A stretch of 64,000 bases of DNA from the NCBI GenBank assembly GCA_027310565.1, contig DAIDAP010000027.1:1-64000 (forward strand), given 5' to 3'. This DNA is from Chloroflexota bacterium. Its GTDB lineage: Bacteria > Chloroflexota > Limnocylindria > P2-11E. Position numbers and translations under genes: made by a program. Below, one piece after another: positions 50,233 to 57,617 of the stretch. A model generated the notes under the pieces. That model was given only the letters and a program-made list of their open reading frames with translations. It did no database searches and was not told the origin of the DNA. Numbering within the stretch: the first letter of the stretch is position 1; each line of letters starts with the position of its first letter.

Positions 50233-50664
50233 CTAGACGACCTTCACCTTGATCTGCTTCGGCTTCACGACCTCGGCCTTGGGGAGCGTGACCTCGAGCA
50301 TCCCGTCCTTGAAGGTCGCCTCGACCTTCGTCGGCTCGATCGAGAGCGGCAGCTCGAAGGCGCGGTGGAACCCACCGCTCTTCAGCTCCCGGCGGATGTA
50401 GCTCCGCTCCTTCTTCTCGACCTCCTCCTTGTACTCGCCCTTGACCGTGACCATGCCGGCCGTCGCGTCGATCGTGATGTCGTCGGGCTTGATGCCCGGG
50501 AGCGCGCCCTTGAGGATGTAGGCCTCGGGCGTCTCGTACAGGTCCACCGCGAACGGCACGGTCGTGCCGTCGAAGAGCATCGGCGGCCTGATGAAGCTGT
50601 CTTCGAACAGCTTGTCGATCGCGTCGCGAAGTGACACGAACTCGCGCATCGGTGTGAGCGCCAT
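50233..50664 (-). CDS. hsp20: Small heat-shock protein, Hsp20/alpha-crystallin family
   Basis: This 143-residue ATP-independent holdase has an alpha-crystallin domain running from PFAVDLYETPEAYILKGALPGIKPDDITI to the C-terminal ATFKDGMLEVTLPKAE, with the conserved A-x-x-x-G-V/M-L motif. The C-terminus ends in IKVKVV. The ATG at 50664 is chosen over a longer frame because GGGAGG lies 8 bases upstream. It is divergent from the signal peptidase gene (80 bp between). Confidence 0.92.
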   Translation of the reverse strand: MALTPMREFVSLRDAIDKLFEDSFIRPPMLFDGTTVPFAVDLYETPEAYILKGALPGIKPDDITIDATAGMVTVKGEYKEEVEKKERSYIRRELKSGGFHRAFELPLSIEPTKVEATFKDGMLEVTLPKAEVVKPKQIKVKVV

Positions 50665-50744
50665 TGAACTGACCTCCCTTCGATACGAGGCTCGCGCGGC
50701 CGTCCCCCTCGGTCTGTCGGGCAATTCGTGCGACACTAGTCAAG

Positions 50745-51326
50745 TTGGGAACCTCGGACACGTACTCCGAAGACACCACGAAGGACGGGGCCGAGGCTCC
50801 GTTCTCGTGGCGGGCGATCCTCGAGATCGTCCAGGCCCTCGCGCTCGCCGTCGTCATCTCCGTCGTGCTCAACGTCTTCGTCGTCCAGGTGACCGAGGTG
50901 CGGCAGCGGAGCATGGAGACGACGCTGCTCCAGAGCGACCGCGTGCTCGTGAGCAAGGTCGACTACCGCTTCAACCAGCCGCAGCCCGGCGACATCGTCG
51001 TCTTCAACCCGACCACCGACGTTCAGATCCCGTACGTGAAGCGCGTCGTCGCCGTCGCCGGCGAGGTCGTCGACCTCCGCGGCGGGCGCCTCTACGTGAA
51101 CGGCCGGCCTCGCGACTTCGTCGGCGCCCGAGGCGCGACCGCCGCGCAGAGCCCCGAGATCACCTACCCGCTCAGGATCCCGCCGGGGTACTTCTTCGCG
51201 ATGGGCGACAACCGCGAGTTCTCGTCGGACTCGCGCAGCTTCGGACCGCAGCCGGATAGCCGCATCATCGGGAAAGTGATCCTGCGGTTCTGGCCGTTCG
51301 ACCGTCTCATCTTCTTCGAGTGGTGA
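50745..51326 (+). CDS. lepB: Signal peptidase I
   Basis: This 193-residue membrane protease cleaves Sec and Tat signal peptides. One N-terminal TM anchor (ILEIVQALALAVVISVVLNVFVV) is followed by the catalytic Ser in VRQRSMETTLLQSDRVLVSK (SMxPTL variant SMETTL, with Glu in place of the usual Pro), the catalytic Lys in IPYVKRVVAVAGEVV, and the GDNREFSSDSRSFGP box. The start is a TTG at 50745; no in-frame ATG or GTG lies before the TM. The length is that of Gram-positive-type enzymes. Confidence 0.9.
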   Translation: MGTSDTYSEDTTKDGAEAPFSWRAILEIVQALALAVVISVVLNVFVVQVTEVRQRSMETTLLQSDRVLVSKVDYRFNQPQPGDIVVFNPTTDVQIPYVKRVVAVAGEVVDLRGGRLYVNGRPRDFVGARGATAAQSPEITYPLRIPPGYFFAMGDNREFSSDSRSFGPQPDSRIIGKVILRFWPFDRLIFFEW

Positions 51327-51363
51327 CCCGCGGCCTGACGGCCACGCGCGCGGACGTCCGGCA

Positions 51364-51696
51364 CTAGGCGATCTGGCTCCCGAGCTCCGCGTCGGCGTCC
51401 GGCCTGAGAAGCACGACGCGGCCGTCCTGCTCGACGGCGCCGAGCGTGAGGACCTCCGAGTCGAAGGTCGCGATGCGGCGCGGCGGGAAGTTGGTGACGC
51501 ACACGACGAGCCGCCCGACGAGATCCTCCCTGGCGTACCAGCGGCGGACCGCGGCGGAGGACCGTCGTGTCCCGTGCGGCCCGAAGTCGATGGTGAGCTT
51601 CCAGGACGGATTGCGCGCCTCCGGGAAGTCGTCGACCGCGACGACGCGCCCGACGCGCATCTCGATCCTGCGGAAGTCCTCGACCGTGGCCGCCAC
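51364..51696 (-). CDS. csaA: CsaA-type tRNA-binding domain protein
   Basis: This 110-residue protein has the EMAP/CsaA OB-fold: FRRIEMRVGRVVAVDDFPEARNPSWKLTIDFG, VVCVTNFPPRRIATFDSEVLTLGA and VVLLRPDADAELGSQIA. CsaA proteins bind tRNA and have been proposed as export chaperones. The GTG at 51696 fits the family length; it is 18 bp from the divergent DUF971 gene. Confidence 0.87.
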   Translation of the reverse strand: MAATVEDFRRIEMRVGRVVAVDDFPEARNPSWKLTIDFGPHGTRRSSAAVRRWYAREDLVGRLVVCVTNFPPRRIATFDSEVLTLGAVEQDGRVVLLRPDADAELGSQIA

Positions 51697-51707
51697 GTCC
51701 GTATCAT
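51680..51707 (+). promoter_or_regulatory. Probable promoter of the DUF971 - oxidoreductase unit, leaderless
   Basis: TATCAT (51702-51707) ends 7 bp before the ATG at 51715, and TCGACC (51680-51685) lies 16 bp further up. The promoter overlaps the first codons of the divergent csaA gene. No ribosome site precedes the ATG, consistent with a leaderless mRNA. Confidence 0.45.
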
Positions 51708-51714
51708 CGAGCGC

Positions 51715-52032
51715 ATGGCCGACGTCTTCCACCGCGCCGCCGACTGGGCGATCGAGCCCGAGCGGCGCGTCCTCCGGGTGGTCTGGGACGACGGCGCGGT
51801 CAGCGAGTACGAGTGGGAGGCGCTGCGGCGCGGCTGTCCCTGCGCCTTCTGCTCCGGCGAGGGCTCCTACCGGGGCAACGTGGACGCCGCGACCGCCTTC
51901 ACCGCGGAACAGACGACCCTCAGCGAAGTGTTCCCCGTGGGACGGTACGGCCTGACGCCCGCCTGGGCGGACGGGCACGACACGGGGATCTACACCTTCA
52001 AGATGCTCCGCCGGGCGGCGGGACTGGGATGA
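51715..52032 (+). CDS. DUF971 (GBBH-like N-terminal domain) protein
   Basis: This 105-residue protein corresponds to the DUF971 zinc-binding-like domain found at the N-terminus of gamma-butyrobetaine hydroxylase and as stand-alone proteins next to Moco and Fe-S genes. It has RVLRVVWDDGAVSEYEWEALRRGCPCAFCSGEGS, FPVGRYGLTPAWADGHDTGIYTFKMLR. The CPCAFC Cys residues could bind a metal. It is coupled by ATGA overlap to the molybdopterin oxidoreductase gene, suggesting a maturation or partner role for that enzyme. Confidence 0.82.
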   Translation: MADVFHRAADWAIEPERRVLRVVWDDGAVSEYEWEALRRGCPCAFCSGEGSYRGNVDAATAFTAEQTTLSEVFPVGRYGLTPAWADGHDTGIYTFKMLRRAAGLG

Positions 52033-52637
52033 CGATGAAGACCTTCAAGAGCAGGCAGGAGCCGCCGCCCGGCACGGGCGAGCGGGTGCCGCCCGGCCAG
52101 TACCTCACCGAGAAGTGGCCGGTGCTGCACTACGGGACCGTGCCGCGCTTCGACCCCAGGACCTGGGACTTCCGCATCTTCGGCGCCGTCGAGCGCGAGG
52201 TCACGATGAAGTGGGACGAGCTCTCCGGGCTCGACCGGACGCTCGTCCAGGCGGACATGCACTGCGTGACGACCTGGTCGCGGCTGGACCAGCGCTGGGA
52301 GGGCATCCCCTTCGCGAAGATCGTCGAGCTCGCGCGGCCGAAGCCCGAGGTGAAGTTCGTCATCGCGCACAGCGAGTACGGCTTCACCGCGAACGTCCCG
52401 ATCGAGTTCTGCCTGCGCGACGACTGCCTCATCGCGCTGCGCGCGAACGGCGAGCCGCTCACCCCCGAGCACGGCTACCCCTGCCGTCTCGTCGTGCCGC
52501 GCCTCTACGCGTGGAAGAGCGCGAAGTGGCTGCGCGGGATCGAGTTCAGCGTGAACGACAAGCCCGGGTTCTGGGAGCGCAACGGCTACCACAACACCGG
52601 CGACCCGTGGAAAGAGGAGCGGTACTGGGGCGACTGA
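52029..52637 (+). CDS. Sulfite oxidase-fold molybdopterin-dependent oxidoreductase
   Basis: This 202-residue single-domain protein has the sulfite-oxidase/YedY catalytic fold. The Mo-ligating Cys lies in QADMHCVTTWSRLDQRWEGIPF, with AHSEYGFTANVPIEFCLRDDCLIALRANGEPLTPEHGYPCRLVVPRLYAWKSAKWLRGIEF as the cofactor-binding C-terminal part. There is no signal peptide, so the enzyme is probably cytoplasmic. It lacks the C-terminal dimerisation domain of true sulfite oxidases. The substrate is unknown. The ATG at 52029 overlaps the DUF971 stop; a second ATG follows two codons later. Confidence 0.85.
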   Translation: MTMKTFKSRQEPPPGTGERVPPGQYLTEKWPVLHYGTVPRFDPRTWDFRIFGAVEREVTMKWDELSGLDRTLVQADMHCVTTWSRLDQRWEGIPFAKIVELARPKPEVKFVIAHSEYGFTANVPIEFCLRDDCLIALRANGEPLTPEHGYPCRLVVPRLYAWKSAKWLRGIEFSVNDKPGFWERNGYHNTGDPWKEERYWGD

Positions 52638-52655
52638 GGCCCGAGCCCGCGCGCG

Positions 52656-53300
52656 TCACTGCGCGGTCGGCTCGGGAGCCTCGCCGGCGCTGCCGTGATG
52701 CTGGCGAACGAATTTCACGATGTTCGTCTCGTCGTACGCCGGAAGACGCAGGATCCAGTTCCACGCGGTGAGCGCGATCTTGCCGCCCTGAAGGTCGGCG
52801 TACGGCTCGAGGACGATCTTCGGGAATCCGCTCCCCGAGAGGTCGCGCACCAGCGCCTGGAGCCTCGCGACCTCGTCGGTCGTGAGATCGCGGTACATGA
52901 GGACGACGCCGCCGTGCTCGAGGTTGTGCAGCGTCACCTCGAAGGGCAGGAACGACGACTTGATCCCCCACGGCGCCGGGGCGGCGGGCGCGCCGTAGTG
53001 CTGGCCCGAGGTCGGCGGGACGGCCGGGTAGCTCACCCGCGTGCCCGACGCGACGTGCGTGGCCCCCAGGTCGTCGCGGCGCTCGCCGACCGCCGGCCCC
53101 GAGGTGTCGACGCGGTCGATGCCGGTCGCCGAGGTGGCGGGGGGCTCGAACACGCCCGCGGCGCGTCCGGCGATGAACAGCGCGGCGACGAGCGCGACGA
53201 CGCCGAGAGCGATCCAGCGCTGGGAGATGCCGCCGCGCGCCGCGCCTCGCGGCTGCCGGCGCCCCTGCTGGCGCCGATCACGGCGCGTCGTCGCGGTCAT
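52656..53300 (-). CDS. DUF3105 membrane-anchored protein
   Basis: This 214-residue protein has a basic N-terminus, one TM segment (WIALGVVALVAALFIAGRAAGVF, about residues 29-51) and the extracytoplasmic DUF3105 domain (VSYPAVPPTSGQHYGAPAAPAPWGI, EVTLHNLEHGGVVLMYRDL, KIALTAWNWILRLP). Its role is unknown. The gene is divergent from gltX with only 33 bp between start codons. Confidence 0.85.
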   Translation of the reverse strand: MTATTRRDRRQQGRRQPRGAARGGISQRWIALGVVALVAALFIAGRAAGVFEPPATSATGIDRVDTSGPAVGERRDDLGATHVASGTRVSYPAVPPTSGQHYGAPAAPAPWGIKSSFLPFEVTLHNLEHGGVVLMYRDLTTDEVARLQALVRDLSGSGFPKIVLEPYADLQGGKIALTAWNWILRLPAYDETNIVKFVRQHHGSAGEAPEPTAQ

Positions 53301-53308
53301 CTCCCCAC

Positions 53309-53326
53309 AGGATACCGACCTAGACT
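53309..53326. promoter_or_regulatory. Back-to-back -10 elements of the DUF3105 and gltX genes
   Basis: In the 33-bp space between the divergent start codons lie TATCCT on the minus strand (53309-53314, 8 bp before the DUF3105 ATG) and TAGACT on the plus strand (53321-53326, 7 bp before the gltX GTG). Both spacings predict transcription starting at or next to the start codon. The -35 regions would lie inside the opposite coding regions. Confidence 0.45.
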
Positions 53327-53333
53327 GGTCGTC

Positions 53334-54776
53334 GTGACGGTGCGCGTCCGCTTCGCCCCCTCACCCACCGGCTCCCTGCACATCGGGAGCGTGCGCACGA
53401 CCCTCTACAACTACTTCTTCGCGCGGCGGCACGGCGGGACGCTCGTGCTGCGCATCGAGGACACCGACCAGGACCGTCTCGTCCCCGGCGCCATCGACTC
53501 GATCTACGACGGCCTGCACTGGCTCGGCCTGCGCTGGGACGAAGGTCCGCGCGAGGGCGGGCCGCACGCCCCCTATGTCCAGTCCGAGCGCCTCCCGCGC
53601 TACCAGCAGGCCGCGCGGGAGCTGGTCGAGGGCGGCGCGGCGTACTTCTGCTTCTGCTCGAAGGAGCGCCTGGCCGCGCTGCGCGCGCAGCAGGCCGCGG
53701 CGAAGCAGATCACGCGCTACGACCGCCACTGCCGGACGATCCCGCCGGCCGAGGCGGCCGACCGGGCGCTGCGCGAGCCGCACGTCGTCCGGCTCAAGGT
53801 GCCCGACGGCGGGACGATCGGCGTCGACGACCTGGTGTACGGCCGCGTCGAGTGGCCGATCGAGACCATCGAGGACCAGGTGCTGCTGAAGTCGGACGGG
53901 TTCCCAACCTATCACCTGGCCGTCGTCGTCGACGACCACGTCATGGGCATCACCCACGTCTTCCGCGGCGAGGACTGGCTGCCCTCGACGCCCAAGCACC
54001 TCCTCATCTACCGCGCGTTCGGCTGGGAGGTGCCGCCGCTCGCGCACTTCCCGAACGTGCTGGGGCCGGACGGCAGGAAGCTCGCGAAGCGCCACGGCGC
54101 GACGAAGGTCGAACAGTTCCGCACGGACGGGTACCTTCCCGAGGCGATGGTCAACTACCTCTCGCTCATCGGCTGGGCGCCGGGGACCGAGGAGGAGGTC
54201 TTCTCCGCGGAGGAGCTCGTCGCGAAGTGGCGCATCGAGCAGGTGCAGAAGGCCGGCGGGAAGTGGGACCGCGACCGTCTCGACTGGTTCGACGGCGTGT
54301 GGATCCGCCGCCTCTCGATCGACGAGCTGCTGCGGCGTCTCGATCCGCTCGTGCCGGCGGAGTGGGACCGCGCGCTCCTCCGCCGCGCGCTCCCGTTCGC
54401 GCAGGAGCGCGCGAAGACCCTCGTCGAGCTGCGCGACCAGCTCGCGTTCCTCTTCGGCGACGTCGCGTACGCGACGGACCTGCTCGTGCCGAAGGGACAT
54501 GACGGCGCCGCGACCGCCGACGCGCTCGGCCGCTCCGCGCGCGCGCTGCGCGGCCTCGCCCGCTTCGCGCACGACGAGATCGAGCCCGCGCTCCGCCGCA
54601 CGAGCGACGAGCTCGGCTGGAAGATGCGCGACTCGTCGCACCCGGTGCGGGTCGCCGTCACCGGCCGCCACGCCGGGCCGCCGCTCTTCGACGCGCTCGA
54701 GCTGCTCGGCAGGGAGCGGACGCTCGAGCGGATCGACCGCGCGCGCGCGCTGCTGAATGGTGGAGGGACACGCTGA
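53334..54776 (+). CDS. gltX: Glutamyl-tRNA synthetase
   Basis: This 480-residue class I synthetase starts VRVRFAPSPTGSLHIGSVRTTLYNYFFARR (HIGS for the HIGH signature). It has LRIEDTDQDRLVPGAIDSIYDGLHWLGL, FRGEDWLPSTPKHLLIYRAFGWEVP and the KMSKS-type GPDGRKLAKRHGATKVEQFR, and a complete anticodon-binding C-terminus. It charges tRNA-Glu (a tRNA-Glu gene lies at 41541-41614). The GTG start is 7 bp after a TAGACT -10-like box. Its stop overlaps the following fusion gene by one base. Confidence 0.95.
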   Translation: MTVRVRFAPSPTGSLHIGSVRTTLYNYFFARRHGGTLVLRIEDTDQDRLVPGAIDSIYDGLHWLGLRWDEGPREGGPHAPYVQSERLPRYQQAARELVEGGAAYFCFCSKERLAALRAQQAAAKQITRYDRHCRTIPPAEAADRALREPHVVRLKVPDGGTIGVDDLVYGRVEWPIETIEDQVLLKSDGFPTYHLAVVVDDHVMGITHVFRGEDWLPSTPKHLLIYRAFGWEVPPLAHFPNVLGPDGRKLAKRHGATKVEQFRTDGYLPEAMVNYLSLIGWAPGTEEEVFSAEELVAKWRIEQVQKAGGKWDRDRLDWFDGVWIRRLSIDELLRRLDPLVPAEWDRALLRRALPFAQERAKTLVELRDQLAFLFGDVAYATDLLVPKGHDGAATADALGRSARALRGLARFAHDEIEPALRRTSDELGWKMRDSSHPVRVAVTGRHAGPPLFDALELLGRERTLERIDRARALLNGGGTR

Positions 54777-56752
54777 TGGCGACGCTGGCACGCCGCGTCG
54801 GTCTCGGCCTGGCCTCGCGCGGGGACGTCCCGGACACGATCGACTGGGCGCGGCGCGCCCGCGAGCAGGGCCTGGAGTCGGTGTGGTTCCACGACTCGTA
54901 CTTCGAGCGCGACGCCGTCACCTACGCGACCGCCGTCGCGTCGCACGTCGACGGGATCCGGGTCGGGCTCGGCGCGCTCAACCCGTTCACCCGCCATCCC
55001 GTGCTCATCGCGATGACCGTCAGCGCGCTCGACGAGATCGCGCCCGAGCGCATCTCGCTCGGTCTCGGCTCGGCGCTCCCGCTGCGCCTGGGGCAGATGG
55101 GCGTCCCGTATGCGCCCGACGAGGCCGCGGAGCGCGTGCGCACGACGATCGACACGCTGCACACGCTGTGGAAGGGCGAGCGCATGCCCTCGGCCAAGCC
55201 GGGCCTGCCGCCGCTGGTGCCGCAGTTCCCGCCGGTGCACCGCGTGCCGATCTACGTCGCGGGGTACCGCTCGCCGATGATGGTCGTCGCCGGAGAGAAG
55301 GGCGACGGCTACATCGCCCGTCCCGCGGAGTCGATCCCCGGCCTGCGCATGCTCCTCCGCGTCATGGACCGCGCCGCGCGCGCGGCCGGCCGCGATCCCG
55401 ACGACATCGACGTCGCCGGGTACCTGCTCTCGCTCGTCGCGGACACGCGCCGCGACGCGCTCAACCGCGCGAAGCGCGAGCCGTTCGTCATCTACATGAT
55501 GTCGATCCTCTCCGACGTCACGCTGCGGCGCGCCGGGTTCGAGGCGGAGCTGCGCGACCGCATCGCCGCGGCATGGCGCGCCGAGGACTTCACGCGCGCG
55601 GGCGAGCTCATCCCCGACGAGCTGCTCGACGCGTTCATCCTCTGCGGCACCCGCCGCGAGGTCGCCGACCGCGCGTACGAGTACCACGAGGCGGGGATGG
55701 ACCTGCCGCTGCTCCAGCCGGTCGTCCAGGACGAGGAGCAGACGCTCGCGGTGCTCGACGCGGCGGTCGCGTACGGCACGGCGGAGGCCGGGACGGTCGC
55801 GGCGCGGGCCGCGCTCGGCGCGCAGCGCAAGGGGACGATCGCGGGTCTGCGCGACCGGCTCGCCGCGTACTACGAGATCATCCGGCCCTTCTCCTTCACC
55901 GCGTCAGCGACCCCGGTCGCCGTCGCCGGCGGGCTCGCGGCGGTCGAGGGGATGTTCGACTGGGGCCTCTTCCTCCTCTCGCTCTTCGCGAGCGTGCTGC
56001 TGCACATCGGCACGAACGTGGTGAACGAGGTCTACGACGTGCGCAAGGGCGTGGACACGATCGTCTCGCCGCGCGCGAGCCACGCCATCGTGAAGGGCGC
56101 GATCGCCGAGCGCGAGGCGTACGTGCTCGGCGTCGCCGCCTTCGCCGTGGCGTTCGCGCTCGGAGTCCTCCTGGCGCTCGTCCGCGGCTGGCCGATCGTC
56201 GCGCTCGGCCTCGCCGGCCTCGTCGGCGGCTACACCTACACGGCGCCACCGTTCCAGTACAAGTTCTCGTCGTACGGCATCCCGCTGGTGTTCGCGCTCA
56301 TGGGCCCGCTCATGGTCGTCGGCTCGTTCTACGCGATCACCGGCACGGTCGACTGGAGCGCGCTCGCGGTGAGCGTGCCCGTCGGCCTGCTCGTCGCCGC
56401 GATCCTCCACGGCAACGAGTGGCGCGACATCAGCGAGGACGCTCGCGCGGGCGCGCGCACGTTCTCGGTGGTCATGGGCCGCGGCGCGGCGCATTGGCTG
56501 TACGTCGCGCTCGTCGTCGGCGCGTACCTCGCGCTCACGGTCGCGGTGCTCGCCGAGCTGCTGCCGACCTGGACGCTCCTCGCGATGCTCTCGCTGCCGC
56601 TGCTGGTGCGCCAGATCCGCTCGGCCGAGTTCGGCGCGAGCGGCCAGCAGCGCGCGATCGCGATGATCGACCTGCAGACCGCGCAGCTCCACGCCGCGTT
56701 CGGCTCCCTCATGGTGCTCGGCCTGCTGGTCGCGGCGCTTGCGGCGCGCTAG
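54776..56752 (+). CDS. Luciferase-like (F420-dependent type) oxidoreductase fused to UbiA-family prenyltransferase
   Basis: Residues 1 to about 345 of this 658-residue protein form an LLM TIM barrel like 5,10-methylene-H4MPT reductases and other F420 enzymes (VGLGLASRGDVPDTIDWARRAREQGLESVWFHDS, PERISLGLGSALPLRLGQMG, PIYVAGYRSPMMVVAGEKGDGYI). Residues about 365-658 are a polytopic UbiA/MenA-type prenyltransferase. It has the two Asp-rich motifs N417-D421-G425-D427 (NEVYDVRKGVD) and N547-D551-D555 (NEWRDISEDARAG). Both halves look complete and the frame is unbroken, so this is a real fusion rather than a missed stop. The pairing of a redox enzyme with a quinone or tetraether/aromatic prenyltransferase is unusual; the product is unknown. 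Confidence 0.85.
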   Translation: MATLARRVGLGLASRGDVPDTIDWARRAREQGLESVWFHDSYFERDAVTYATAVASHVDGIRVGLGALNPFTRHPVLIAMTVSALDEIAPERISLGLGSALPLRLGQMGVPYAPDEAAERVRTTIDTLHTLWKGERMPSAKPGLPPLVPQFPPVHRVPIYVAGYRSPMMVVAGEKGDGYIARPAESIPGLRMLLRVMDRAARAAGRDPDDIDVAGYLLSLVADTRRDALNRAKREPFVIYMMSILSDVTLRRAGFEAELRDRIAAAWRAEDFTRAGELIPDELLDAFILCGTRREVADRAYEYHEAGMDLPLLQPVVQDEEQTLAVLDAAVAYGTAEAGTVAARAALGAQRKGTIAGLRDRLAAYYEIIRPFSFTASATPVAVAGGLAAVEGMFDWGLFLLSLFASVLLHIGTNVVNEVYDVRKGVDTIVSPRASHAIVKGAIAEREAYVLGVAAFAVAFALGVLLALVRGWPIVALGLAGLVGGYTYTAPPFQYKFSSYGIPLVFALMGPLMVVGSFYAITGTVDWSALAVSVPVGLLVAAILHGNEWRDISEDARAGARTFSVVMGRGAAHWLYVALVVGAYLALTVAVLAELLPTWTLLAMLSLPLLVRQIRSAEFGASGQQRAIAMIDLQTAQLHAAFGSLMVLGLLVAALAAR

Positions 56753-57368
56753 CGGCGCCGAGCTCGCGCTCGCCCTCGGCGCGGCGTTCGGGCTCTTCGC
56801 GCTGACGTTCCGCGGCGATCGCGCGCGCTTCTGGGAGCGGATGACGCTCACCGGGGCCTTCCTCGGCAGCCTCGCGCTCGCGAACGAGCCGGCGGCGCGC
56901 GCGGTCCGCCCGCGGGCGCGCGACCTCGCGCTCGGCCTGGGCTCGGCGGCGGTGCTGTACGGCATCTTCCAGGCCGGCGACCGGCTGGCGCGGCGGATCC
57001 TGCCGCGCGGCGCGAGGGAGATCGGCGACATCTACGCGCTGCGCTCCCACGGCACGCCGGGGGACATCGGGCTGCGGCTCGCGACGGTCATCGGCCCGGC
57101 CGAGGAGCTCTTCTGGCGCGGCTACCTGCAGCGGCGCGTCGGCTGGCTCCCGGCATCCGCGGCGTACGGCGGCGCGCACCTGGTCACGGGCAACGCGACG
57201 CTGGTCGGCGCGGCGGCCGTCGCCGGGATGTACTGGGGGCTGCTGCGGGCGATCGGCTTGAGCATGCCGGCGCTCGTCGCCAGCCACGTCGCGTGGGACA
57301 TCTGGATCTTCCTCCTCGCGCCGACGGAGGGCGCCGGGGAGGAGTCCAGATCCGCGGCGACGGGCTAG
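56739..57368 (+). CDS. CPBP-family intramembrane metalloprotease
   Basis: This 209-residue membrane protein of the CAAX-protease/bacteriocin-processing group has the motif-1 pair in GPAEELFWRGYLQRR, motif 2 in AAYGGAHLVTG, and the C-terminal SHVAWDIWIF. It has about five hydrophobic segments. The TTG start lies inside the end of the fusion gene (14 bp overlap), so it is coupled to it. It may process prenylated peptides or only be co-transcribed. Its TAG stop shares the palindrome CTAG with the convergent small gene. Confidence 0.8.
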   Translation: MRRASGAELALALGAAFGLFALTFRGDRARFWERMTLTGAFLGSLALANEPAARAVRPRARDLALGLGSAAVLYGIFQAGDRLARRILPRGAREIGDIYALRSHGTPGDIGLRLATVIGPAEELFWRGYLQRRVGWLPASAAYGGAHLVTGNATLVGAAAVAGMYWGLLRAIGLSMPALVASHVAWDIWIFLLAPTEGAGEESRSAATG

Positions 57369-57505
57369 GAGCGGTCTCGCGCGTGCTCGCCGGCGCGCTT
57401 GGCGCAGCACGAGCAGTGCGGGTCCGGCCAGACGAGCCAGACCACGAGCGCGAGCCAGCCGGCGAACAGGCCGATGCTGAAAGCGAGATCGCTCGACAGA
57501 GCCAT
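57365..57505 (-). CDS. 46-residue membrane protein with Cys-rich tail
   Basis: The short frame MALSSDLAFSIGLFAGWLALVV continues WLVWPDP and ends HCSCCAKRAGEHARDRS. It gives one TM helix followed by a charged cytoplasmic or external tail with three Cys (CSCC). Codon composition is coherent, and the stop overlaps the CPBP gene's stop by 4 bp in opposite direction. The hydrophobic helix, the WP turn and the Cys cluster make chance unlikely. No function is proposed; metal or cofactor ligation by HCSCC is possible. Confidence 0.55.
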   Translation of the reverse strand: MALSSDLAFSIGLFAGWLALVVWLVWPDPHCSCCAKRAGEHARDRS

Positions 57506-57617
57506 GCCGGGCCTACACACGCATACGGCGGGCCAACCCGAGGAGCGGCGCCCGCCGGCGCCGTGGCGGCCGCGTGGTCGAGGGGCGGGCGAGCGCCCCG
57601 CGTCCGATCGGGTCGTG

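Noticed and set aside
50665-50744. A heat-shock sigma-32-like promoter between hsp20 and lepB
   Set aside because: The minus strand has CTTGAC, but the matching downstream element (CCCGAC) is poor and the spacing is uncertain; no CIRCE-type inverted repeat is present.
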